Below are positions 8,127 to 14,601 of a stretch of DNA of 23,319 nt, piece after piece (within the stretch, counting starts at the first letter, position 1; the number at the start of each line of letters is the position of its first letter). The stretch is taken from the NCBI GenBank assembly GCA_038229595.1, contig JBBROH010000046.1, positions 1 through 23,319 on the forward strand, written 5' to 3'. This stretch comes from JBBROH01 sp038229595. Lineage in GTDB: Bacteria; Chloroflexota; Chloroflexia; QHBQ01. Below the pieces are notes generated by a model. That model saw only the letters and a list, made by a program, of their open reading frames with translations, had not been told where the DNA came from and did no database searches. Both the position numbers and the translations under genes were made by a program.

Positions 8127-8784
8127 GGTCGGCAGCCTGCCAGTGCCACTTGGTGTGCTGGTCAGCGGCGGCGGCAGCAACCTGCAAGCGATCCTCAATG
8201 CCAGCCGGGAGGGCGAACTGCGTGGCGTGTCCGCAGTCGCGCTGGTGATCGCCAACCACGCGGCGGCCCCAGCATTGGCGCGGGCGCAGGCGGCGAACGT
8301 GCCAACGGCAGTAGTGGAGCGCGAGAGCTACGCCAGCCGCCTGGCCCAGCAGCTAGAGATCGCCAGCAAGTTGAAGGCGGCTGGCGTGCGCCTGGTAGTC
8401 TGCGCGGGCTTCGACCGCATCCTTGCCCCCGAAGCAGTAGAGGAGATTGGCGTGCCAATCCTCAACCTGCACCCCTCCTTGCTGCCTGCCTTCGGTGGCG
8501 GCCTGTACGCGATCCGCGACGCGCTTGCCCACGGGGTGAAGGTGACGGGCTGCACTGTCCACCTGATCGCGGGCGGCTACGGGGTAGATGCTGGCCCGAT
8601 TGTGGCGCAGGAGGCTGTGTTGGTGGCAGATGCGGACGACGAGGCTAGCCTCAGCCAGCGGGTCCACGCCGCCGAACATCGGACTATAGTGCGCGCGATC
8701 CGGGTGGTCTGCGGCGGCGGCTTGCGGGTCGAAGGGCGGCGGGTGCTGGCAGCCGCTACTAAGCTGGCTATTGACAAGAATTAG
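8116..8784 (+). CDS. purN: Phosphoribosylglycinamide formyltransferase (GART)
   Basis: PurN transfers a formyl group from 10-formyl-THF to GAR, step 3 of purine synthesis. Visible are the substrate loop SGGGSNLQAIL, the catalytic NLHPSLLP (Asn and His) and VDAGPIVAQ with the conserved Asp. Two local oddities are seen. The usual FPG.HA after HPSLLP reads FGGGLYA, and the segment before VDAGP is about two residues longer (AGGYG). The start is uncertain. The TTG at 8116 overlaps purM by 11 nt and lacks a clear ribosome site. A GTG at 8143 would match the usual short N-terminus. A promoter for mglB overlaps its last codons. Confidence 0.93.
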   Translation: MRLEVGSLPVPLGVLVSGGGSNLQAILNASREGELRGVSAVALVIANHAAAPALARAQAANVPTAVVERESYASRLAQQLEIASKLKAAGVRLVVCAGFDRILAPEAVEEIGVPILNLHPSLLPAFGGGLYAIRDALAHGVKVTGCTVHLIAGGYGVDAGPIVAQEAVLVADADDEASLSQRVHAAEHRTIVRAIRVVCGGGLRVEGRRVLAAATKLAIDKN

Positions 8785-8799
8785 AGGCTGATGTATAGT
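8771..8799 (+). promoter_or_regulatory. mglB promoter inside the end of purN
   Basis: A perfect TTGACA (8771-8776), a 17-nt spacer and TATAGT (8794-8799, 5/6) are present. The -35 box lies in the last codons of purN and the spacer covers its stop. The predicted start is 8806, giving a leader of about 74 nt before mglB. Confidence 0.75.
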
Positions 8800-8805
8800 T
8801 ATGGC

Positions 8806-8857
8806 AAGCAAACACCGTCTGTCGTTGTTAGCCGATCCACATCGTTGCCGTTTGCTT
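8806..8857 (+). promoter_or_regulatory. 5'-end stem of the mglB leader
   Basis: AAGCAAAC (8806-8813) is exactly complementary to GTTTGCTT (8850-8857), enclosing 36 nt. The left arm begins on the predicted transcript start. The right arm ends three bases before the ribosome site AGGGAGGAG (8861-8869). It could stabilise the 5' end or affect ribosome access; the function is inferred. Confidence 0.4.
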
Positions 8858-8879
8858 CTTAGGGAGGAGTGGGAGACAC

Positions 8880-9374
8880 ATGGACCCGCAGCTTACAAGC
8901 CTGATTGTCGCCGAACAGGAGACCGCCAGCATAGAAGAATGTCTGGTGCGCCTGGTAGATGACACCGGGGCGAACTACTCTATGCTCCTCGACAAGAGCG
9001 GTCAGGTGGTAGCAGCACAGGGGGATACCGCCCGGCAGGATATTACTGCCCTCGGTGCGCTCCTGGCTGGCACCTTCGCCTCGTCGCGGGAGGTCGCCCG
9101 CCTGCTCAAAGAGAAGGATTTCCGCGTCCTCTTTCAGCAGGGCATCAAGGAGAACATCTTTACCGAACTGATCGGCGAACAGTGGATGCTGGTCGTGATG
9201 TTCGACAAGCGTACCCACATTGGTCTGGTCAAAGTGCTGGCAAAGCGGGCGACCGACGAGTTGGGCGAAGTCCTGGATCGGGTCAAGGCCCACTCGCGGG
9301 CCAAAGACACCGTGATCAGCAATAGCTTCCGCACCTCAGTGGAGGATACTATCGACCTCCTGTTCAAGGATTAG
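8880..9374 (+). CDS. mglB: MglB-type roadblock/LC7 GTPase-activating protein
   Basis: A 164-aa protein with one LC7 domain (about residues 20-125). It has the pattern typical of MglB: MLLDKSGQVVA, then LLAGTFASSREVARLL, LFQQGIKENIFTELI, LVVMFDKRTHIGLVKV. In Myxococcus, MglB dimers bind MglA-GTP and stimulate its GTPase, setting cell polarity for gliding. The gene ends 60 nt before mglA, the canonical order. A C-terminal helix/tail continues to residue 164. The ATG at 8880 follows AGGGAGGAG and GGGAG. It has its own promoter overlapping purN and may also receive read-through from the purine genes. Confidence 0.88.
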   Translation: MDPQLTSLIVAEQETASIEECLVRLVDDTGANYSMLLDKSGQVVAAQGDTARQDITALGALLAGTFASSREVARLLKEKDFRVLFQQGIKENIFTELIGEQWMLVVMFDKRTHIGLVKVLAKRATDELGEVLDRVKAHSRAKDTVISNSFRTSVEDTIDLLFKD

Positions 9375-9405
9375 CGGCGGTGGCGTTTTATCGGCTAGAG
9401 TGGAC

Positions 9406-9444
9406 ATGAAGAAAGCGAAGTGGTGGGCTAAAGCATGGCGTTGA
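9406..9444 (+). CDS. Possible 12-codon Trp-rich upstream ORF overlapping mglA
   Basis: An ATG at 9406 opens MKKAKWWAKAWR and stops with TGA at 9442-9444, ten bases inside mglA in another frame. An AGAGTGG stretch lies just upstream. It has three Trp codons and four Lys. It could couple translation to mglA, whose own ribosome site (GGTGGG) is weak. Reading frames this short arise by chance, so support is low. Confidence 0.2.
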   Translation: MKKAKWWAKAWR

Positions 9445-10010
9445 TCAACGTTGCGGCCAGAGAGATACACTGCAAGATCGTTTACTACGGTCCAGGTCTC
9501 TGCGGCAAGACTACCAACCTCAAGTACATCCACAGCACCGTACCCCGGACTGCGGCGGGCGACCTGATCTCGATTGCGACTGAGACGGAGCGTACCCTGT
9601 TCTTCGACTTCCTGCCGCTCGACCTCGGTAGTGTTCACGGCTTCCAGACTCGCTTCCACCTCTACACTGTCCCTGGGCAGGTGTTGTACGAGCGCACCCG
9701 CGTGGCAGTGCTGAACGGCTGCGACGGCATCGTGTTCGTCGCGGACTCGCAGCGGCACAAGCTGGAGGAGGATGTGCGGAGCCTGCAAGAGCTGGCCCGC
9801 AACATCACCAGCCAGGGCAAGCGGTTCCTCGACTTCCCGCTAGTGATGCAGTACAACAAGCGGGACATGGACAACGCGCTGCCGGTAGAGATCATGGATC
9901 GCTACCTGAACACGATCAAGGTGCCGCGCTTTGAGGCGGTCGCCAGCACTGGTCTCGGCGTGTTCGACACACTCAAGACGATCAGCAAGCTGGTGATCAG
10001 CAAGCTGTAG
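9435..10010 (+). CDS. mglA: MglA-family small Ras-like GTPase
   Basis: A 191-aa protein with a complete G domain. P-loop GPGLCGKT is at residues 19-26. The MglA-type switch segment TETERTLFFDFLP follows, then TVPGQ at 78-82 in place of DxxGQ. NKRD at 141-144 gives guanine specificity. The sequence closely follows remembered Myxococcus MglA, including the N-terminal REI.CKIVYYG and C-terminal GVGVFDTLK-like segment. MglA-GTP marks the leading pole in gliding bacteria. It follows mglB, its GAP, by 60 nt. No separate promoter is clear, so it is probably cotranscribed from the mglB promoter. Confidence 0.95.
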   Translation: MALINVAAREIHCKIVYYGPGLCGKTTNLKYIHSTVPRTAAGDLISIATETERTLFFDFLPLDLGSVHGFQTRFHLYTVPGQVLYERTRVAVLNGCDGIVFVADSQRHKLEEDVRSLQELARNITSQGKRFLDFPLVMQYNKRDMDNALPVEIMDRYLNTIKVPRFEAVASTGLGVFDTLKTISKLVISKL

Positions 10011-10077
10011 CAGCGAAGGGGTCACAGATGATGCGTTCACGCAAGGTAGCAGCTAGGTAGTGGTCGCAGCCATACCG

Positions 10078-10421
10078 ATGAGAGTAGCACATCACGGTCT
10101 AGCCATGCCTAGCCTTGTACTCGCTATCTGCCCTATGGGTCTTGCTAGTATTGCTTTGGCAGCTTGTGGTGGTAATTCGTCCTCGGTTGCTAGCCTTGTG
10201 GTTGCCACAGCGAGCGTGAACGCTCCCACAGTCGTACCAACAAGGGTCTGTCCTTATCCAACTGGTAGCGATCCGGTGCTTAATAGTCGTTGCTTTCTAC
10301 CCTTGCGCCGAGTGTACCAATCATCTTTGACGTGCAGACGCAGCAGTTTACCAGCGCAGGCTACAGCAGCAACTGCACACCAATAGCACCAAGCACAGCG
10401 GTAGCGACCGAAGTCCCCTGA
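10078..10421 (+). pseudogene. Small lipoprotein gene with apparent -1 frameshift
   Basis: The first frame encodes a lipoprotein-like N-terminus with a hydrophobic stretch ending LAAC then GGNSSS, a good lipobox. It continues through CPYPTGSDPVLNSRC and then turns into Arg/Ser-rich text. From about 10287 the third frame carries convincing protein, APSVPIIFDVQTQQF, to a TGA at 10419-10421. Adding one C to the CCC at 10300-10302 joins them smoothly as CFLPLAPSVPIIF. It is therefore either a sequencing indel or a recent mutation. The intact product would be about 115 aa, exported and lipid-anchored, of unknown function. Codon use is less GC-biased than in neighbouring genes. The start is uncertain; a GTG at 10060 is also in frame. 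Confidence 0.5.
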
Positions 10422-10433
10422 GTTGACCTCGTA

Positions 10434-10442
10434 TGGTACAAT
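10434..10442 (+). promoter_or_regulatory. Extended -10 promoter of the PATAN gene
   Basis: TGGTACAAT is an extended -10 element (TGn + TACAAT, 5/6). No -35 box at correct spacing is evident. A TTGACC at 10423 is only 8 nt away, too close. The start would be near 10449, about 43 nt before the ATG. Confidence 0.4.
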
Positions 10443-10491
10443 CACTACATCAAAGCCCGTGTGGAGGTGGGGGGCGTGAAGGAACGACACG

Positions 10492-11367
10492 ATGGCCCTG
10501 GAAGGTACTCTTAGCGATTTTAGCCTGGCCGACATTATCCAACTGATCAGCCTGGGGCGTAAGACAGGCGAGGTGGTGATCGACGCTGGCAATAATGGAG
10601 ATGGCAGCATCTTCTTTCGTGGTGGGCGGATCGTAACTGCTCGCCTCTCTGATATGCCTGCCTTCGACGCGATCTACACCTTCTTCACCTTCGACGACGG
10701 CACCTTCCGCTTCGTGGAGGGGACGGAGCCACCGGGCGACGTTACCCCGCTCAACGTCTCCAACGAGAGCATCATCATGGAGGGGACACGGCGGGCCGAC
10801 GAGTGGCAGCGGCTACGCGAGCGTATCTCCAGCCTCGATCTGGTTGTTGGCTTGATGAGCGACCCGATGGCGAGTGGCCGTGAGGAAATCAACCTGCGCC
10901 CTGACGAATGGAAGGTGCTGACCCTGGTTAATGGGCAGCAGGACATACGCGCTATTGCCCGCCGCAGCGGCTTCGGCGACTTCAAGACGGCCAAGATCAT
11001 CTACAATCTGATGCTGGCTGGGCTGGTACAGGTGATCGTAGAGGAGCCGGTGGCGGCCCTACCTGCCCCTGCCCTCGGCGTAGACCTCTACGACAGCCTC
11101 TCCACCATTGCTACCCAGCAGATACCGACTGCCCGCGTGTTCCTGGACGACGCTTTCCGCCGAATGGGCGTGGCGGTCGGCCAGCCCGCCCCCTTCGACT
11201 CGGCGATGGGCATCTGTAGTCAGTTTGAGAAGGCGGTGGGGATGCTACTCGGCCCCTCCCGCGCCCGCACCCTCGGTGAGCAGATGCGCGCCTACGTGCG
11301 CCAGAACTATGGGCAGCAGTTACCGCCTCCCGCCTCAAGGGGCAGGATTGACAGTTTAGAGTTCTAA
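10492..11367 (+). CDS. DUF4388 (PATAN) domain protein with winged-helix-like segment
   Basis: A 291-aa cytoplasmic protein. Residues 1 to about 95 match the PATAN/DUF4388 domain: start MALEGTLSDFSLADIIQLI, then RKTGEVVI, FFRGGRIVTA, and DGTFRFVEG. Residues about 135-185 (LRPDEWKVLTLVNG, then IARRSGF, TAKIIYNLMLAGLV) look like the winged-helix-type segment that often follows it. The last 100 residues are unrecognised. PATAN proteins are found with two-component, Mgl and twitching systems as adaptors, so a signalling role alongside the nearby mglBA and LC7 genes is plausible but inferred. The ATG is supported by AAGGA eight to nine bases upstream. The next gene begins 18 nt downstream. Confidence 0.82.
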   Translation: MALEGTLSDFSLADIIQLISLGRKTGEVVIDAGNNGDGSIFFRGGRIVTARLSDMPAFDAIYTFFTFDDGTFRFVEGTEPPGDVTPLNVSNESIIMEGTRRADEWQRLRERISSLDLVVGLMSDPMASGREEINLRPDEWKVLTLVNGQQDIRAIARRSGFGDFKTAKIIYNLMLAGLVQVIVEEPVAALPAPALGVDLYDSLSTIATQQIPTARVFLDDAFRRMGVAVGQPAPFDSAMGICSQFEKAVGMLLGPSRARTLGEQMRAYVRQNYGQQLPPPASRGRIDSLEF

Positions 11368-11385
11368 AGAGAAAGGTGGGAGGTT

Positions 11386-12393
11386 ATGCTGATCGGGACG
11401 AAACCTTTGGCCCTTGCCAGATATGGGCGTTACCTTACGCTAGCGTTCCTTGCGCTGGCCTGCTTCAGTTTTGGGCCAATGCTAGCCCACGCTGCCCCGT
11501 CACCCTCTGTAGTAATCAACGAGTACTACGCCCCAGTTGGCGGCGACCGCCAGGCGCAGTGGATCGAGTTGGTGAACCGCAGCACTGATCCAATCCTGCT
11601 CAACGGTTGGACGCTGGCGACCAGCAACCAGGAGTTTGCCCTGCCTGCTATCACCCTGAAGGCGGGCGGCCCAGCCAGCAATGGCGCGGACTTTGTGCTG
11701 ATCACCTTCAACCAGGATAGGGTACGAGCCGCCTTCCCTGCTATTTCTGGCACCACAACCATCCCGCTGAACCTGGGCGAGGGCGTACTCAACCCCGCCG
11801 CAGATATGCTGCTCTTGCGCGCCCCAGGCGGTACCATCGCCGACGAGATCGGCTGGGGGCCTGTGGACAAGAGTTGGAAGAACGCCGCCTTTACCGCTGA
11901 TGACCGCCGCGCCCCTGTGTTGGACAGAGATCATGCCAACGGCGATCCCCTGCTCAAGTCGATGGGCCGCCTGCCAGACGGCAAGGACACTGACTCGGCT
12001 AGCGACTTTGTGGTGCGCGACAGCCCCTCACCGGCTGGCAAGCTGCCTCCCCCCAGCCTCGACAATACTGATCTGCGTAAGCGGCCCACTGACTACATCT
12101 CGGTCGTAGCTGGGGTGCTGCTCTGGATCGGTTTTGTCATGGTTGCGCTGATCGCCCGCCGCTTCCAAAACCTTAGCGGCCAGAACACCTACTGGCAAGC
12201 CCTGCTGATCGCCCCAGTCGGCATCCTGATCTACACCTGGATTCAGGCTGCGGCCTTCTTTAACCACAACGCCATGACTGACCAGGAGAAGTGGACAGGC
12301 TTCCCCATCCTTCTCCTTAGTGCCATCCTCTGCATCTACGTGATCAGCGTCTTCCGCCGCATCGCCGGTCGTTACCTGGAGGGTACGCGATGA
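11386..12393 (+). CDS. Exported lamin-tail-domain protein with three C-terminal membrane segments
   Basis: A 335-aa protein. It has a signal peptide (about residues 1-37, ending LAHA), then a lamin-tail domain (about 42-160) with VVINEYYAPVG, QWIELVNRS and LLNGWTL. A segment SMGRLPDGKDTDS follows, as is common in bacterial LTD proteins. Three membrane segments lie at about 237-258, 269-292 and 306-325. LTDs are beta-sandwich domains on extracellular proteins; here it is displayed outside on a membrane anchor. The ATG follows AAAGGTGGGAGG. The stop overlaps the next gene by 4 nt. Function is unknown; a cell-surface structural or binding role is inferred. Confidence 0.82.
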   Translation: MLIGTKPLALARYGRYLTLAFLALACFSFGPMLAHAAPSPSVVINEYYAPVGGDRQAQWIELVNRSTDPILLNGWTLATSNQEFALPAITLKAGGPASNGADFVLITFNQDRVRAAFPAISGTTTIPLNLGEGVLNPAADMLLLRAPGGTIADEIGWGPVDKSWKNAAFTADDRRAPVLDRDHANGDPLLKSMGRLPDGKDTDSASDFVVRDSPSPAGKLPPPSLDNTDLRKRPTDYISVVAGVLLWIGFVMVALIARRFQNLSGQNTYWQALLIAPVGILIYTWIQAAAFFNHNAMTDQEKWTGFPILLLSAILCIYVISVFRRIAGRYLEGTR

Positions 12394-12743
12394 ACAACCT
12401 TGTGATCGACTGGTTCCCGATCCCACCGCTGATCCTGGAGATTGGCTTTATCTTGCTGGCGGTTGCCCTCTTCCGCTTCGCCCGCGTCCTCGGTGAATTG
12501 CTAGAGATCATCCAGAAGCCACCGCTAGAGGCGTTGGTGGTGGTGGCGGCAGTGGTGCTGATCCTCACCTTCGTCATTCCCCACTACATCGCCAGCGCGG
12601 TCTTCTACCCCAACCGCGATGCCAGCACTACGATGTGGGACTACCTCAACCTGTTCCGCACGATCAGCTTCGTGGGGATGTTGGTGGCCGCCGTGCTGGT
12701 GGCGATCCCCAGCGCAATGTACCTCTGGTGGACTTCGCGCTAG
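12390..12743 (+). CDS. Small three-pass membrane protein, partner of the LTD protein
   Basis: A 117-aa protein with three hydrophobic segments (about residues 12-33, 45-72, 91-115) and a short charged stretch between the first two. It is not recognised. Its ATG overlaps the preceding stop (ATGA), so it is coupled to the LTD gene and probably forms a complex with that protein's membrane part. purH follows after a 103-nt gap with a hairpin leader. Confidence 0.72.
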   Translation: MNNLVIDWFPIPPLILEIGFILLAVALFRFARVLGELLEIIQKPPLEALVVVAAVVLILTFVIPHYIASAVFYPNRDASTTMWDYLNLFRTISFVGMLVAAVLVAIPSAMYLWWTSR

Positions 12744-12764
12744 GTTCGGTCGTTGGCCCAAAGC

Positions 12765-12825
12765 AAGCGGATGAGCGAATGCTGTGCGCCACAACCAGCC
12801 GCTTATCCGCTTTCACGCATCCGCT
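12765..12825 (+). promoter_or_regulatory. purH leader with two competing stems
   Basis: The 13-nt arm 12765-12777 pairs with 12800-12812 with a single G-U. Within the same left arm, AGCGGATG (12766-12773) also pairs perfectly with CATCCGCT (12818-12825). The two pairings exclude each other. No T-run follows either stem. The region ends about 20 nt before the purH start, so a translational switch is possible. No known purine or ZTP riboswitch core is recognised. Confidence 0.4.
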
Positions 12826-12846
12826 GGCTGAGTAAAGGGGAAACCA

Positions 12847-14469
12847 ATGCGGGCGATCATCAGCGTCTACGACAAGAGCGGCATCGTTGAACTGGCGCAG
12901 GGCTTGCTGCTGGCGGGTGGGCTGCACACCGAGATTTATTCCACCGGCGGCACCATGCGCGCCCTGCAAGCGGCTGGCGTGGCGGTGCAGAGCGTCAGCG
13001 ACCTGACCGGCTTCCCGGAGATACTGGATGGGCGGGTCAAGACGCTGCACCCGGCGGTGCATAGCGGCATCCTGGCCCGCCGCGACCTGCCAGAGCATAT
13101 GGCGCAGCTTGACGCGCTGAACCTGCAACCGATTGACGTGGTGGTGAACAACCTCTACCCCTTCGTGCAGACGATCTGTGAGCCTGGGGTGACGTTCGAG
13201 CAGGCAGTGGAGGAGATCGATATTGGTGGGCCGAGCATGATTCGGGCGGCGGCCAAGAATCACGCCAGCGTGCTGATCCTGGTTGACCCCGCCGACTACG
13301 GGCCGACCCTGCGCGAGTGGCAGGAGCAGGGAGAGGTCAGTGCGGCTACCCGCGTCCGCCTGGCTGCTAAGGCCTTCCAGTACACTGCTAGCTACGACAC
13401 CTACATCGCCCAGTACCTGCGCGAACAGGTGCATCCCCCCTCCACTGCTACGGGAGGGGCGGCAGTGGACAAGCAGCAGCCACTCTCCGACGCGCCCGCC
13501 GGGGTCTTCTTCCCCGCCAACTTCAGCGTCAGCCTGCACCAGACACAGCAGATGCGTTATGGCGAGAACCCGCACCAGCAGGCCGCCCTCTACGCCGACA
13601 GCCTGAGCGGGGGCAGCGGCACGCTGGTGGGCAGCCTCAAGCAGTTGCAGGGTAAGGAGCTATCCTACAACAACATCCTCGATGCGGACGCAGCCCTGGC
13701 GGTGGTGCGCGACTTCCGCGAAGCAGCGGTGGTGATCATCAAGCACAACAACCCCTGCGGCCTGGCGGTTGGCGCGGATTTGCTGGCGACCTACCAGAAG
13801 GCGTTGGCAGGCGACCCGGTTTCGGCTTTCGGCGGCATCGTGGGCATCAACCGCCCGGTGGACGCGCAGTTGGCTGAGCTGATCGCCGCCACCTTCTACG
13901 AGGTGGTGATCGCCCCAGAGTTTAGTGCCGAGGCGGTGCAGGTGTTGGCACGCAAGAAGAACCTGCGCCTACTAGCCGTCCCTGACCTCGACGACCCACT
14001 AGCCGCCAGCCGCGTGCCAGTGCTACGCCAGGTCAGTGGCGGCTTCCTGGTGCAGGAGCAGGACGCGATCCCCCCAGAGCAGGTGCAGCCGACGGTGGTC
14101 AGCGAACGTGCGCCGACGGCGGCGGAACTGCGCGACCTGCTGTTCGCCTGGCGCGCCTGCACCCACGTGAAATCCAACGCCATCGTGCTGGCGAAAGACA
14201 GCGCAGTGCTGGGCATTGGGCCGGGGCAGCCGAACCGCCTCGACTCGGTGCGCCTGGCAGTCTCGCGGGCTGGCGACCGGGCGGCTGGCAGCGTGTTGGC
14301 TAGCGATGCCTTCTTCCCCTTCGCCGACGGGCTAGAGGTGGCCGCCGAAGCGGGCGTGACCGCCGCGATCCAGCCGGGTGGCAGCCAGCGCGACGCGGAG
14401 GTGATCGCCGCCGCGAACAAGGCTGGTATGGCGATGGTCTTCACCGGCCAGCGGCACTTCAAGCACTAG
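12847..14469 (+). CDS. purH: Bifunctional AICAR transformylase / IMP cyclohydrolase
   Basis: PurH performs the last two steps to IMP: formylation of AICAR with 10-formyl-THF, then ring closure. The N-terminal cyclohydrolase (MGS-like) domain shows SVYDKSG, STGGT, GRVKTLHP, NNLYPF and IDIGGPSMIRAAAKN. The C-terminal transformylase shows RYGENPHQ, the catalytic KHNNPCG at about residues 299-305, and the end block FFPFADG / GVTAAIQPGGSQRD. Length is 540 aa, slightly over the usual ~515-525. A small linker insertion rich in Thr/Gly/Pro lies near residues 197-220. The ATG has AAAGGGG upstream. It belongs to the same pathway as purM and purN 4 kb upstream. Confidence 0.98.
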   Translation: MRAIISVYDKSGIVELAQGLLLAGGLHTEIYSTGGTMRALQAAGVAVQSVSDLTGFPEILDGRVKTLHPAVHSGILARRDLPEHMAQLDALNLQPIDVVVNNLYPFVQTICEPGVTFEQAVEEIDIGGPSMIRAAAKNHASVLILVDPADYGPTLREWQEQGEVSAATRVRLAAKAFQYTASYDTYIAQYLREQVHPPSTATGGAAVDKQQPLSDAPAGVFFPANFSVSLHQTQQMRYGENPHQQAALYADSLSGGSGTLVGSLKQLQGKELSYNNILDADAALAVVRDFREAAVVIIKHNNPCGLAVGADLLATYQKALAGDPVSAFGGIVGINRPVDAQLAELIAATFYEVVIAPEFSAEAVQVLARKKNLRLLAVPDLDDPLAASRVPVLRQVSGGFLVQEQDAIPPEQVQPTVVSERAPTAAELRDLLFAWRACTHVKSNAIVLAKDSAVLGIGPGQPNRLDSVRLAVSRAGDRAAGSVLASDAFFPFADGLEVAAEAGVTAAIQPGGSQRDAEVIAAANKAGMAMVFTGQRHFKH

Positions 14470-14541
14470 TCTGGCTTACATGGCTACCTGTCTACAATAG
14501 GCAGCGCACTTTCTGGACAGGCTATTGTGGCGATAGAAGAC

Positions 14542-14585
14542 AAGCAACAACCCCGCTAGCAACCAGGCTGGCGGGGTTGTTGCTT
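14542..14585. terminator. Bidirectional terminator hairpin between purH and the SLH gene
   Basis: The 15-nt arms 14542-14556 and 14571-14585 are perfectly complementary. The stem extends four further pairs inward (one G-U), leaving a 6-nt loop. It sits between two converging genes, 72 nt after purH and 16 nt after the SLH gene's stop. No strong U-run follows on either strand, so intrinsic termination may be imperfect. Confidence 0.65.
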
Positions 14586-14601
14586 ACTCGACTGTGGCTA
14601 T

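Noticed and set aside
6948..8255. A 435-codon open frame on the minus strand opposite purM
   Set aside because: It mirrors the codon bias of purM and its text is His/Arg/Gln-rich without domains; purM is certain.
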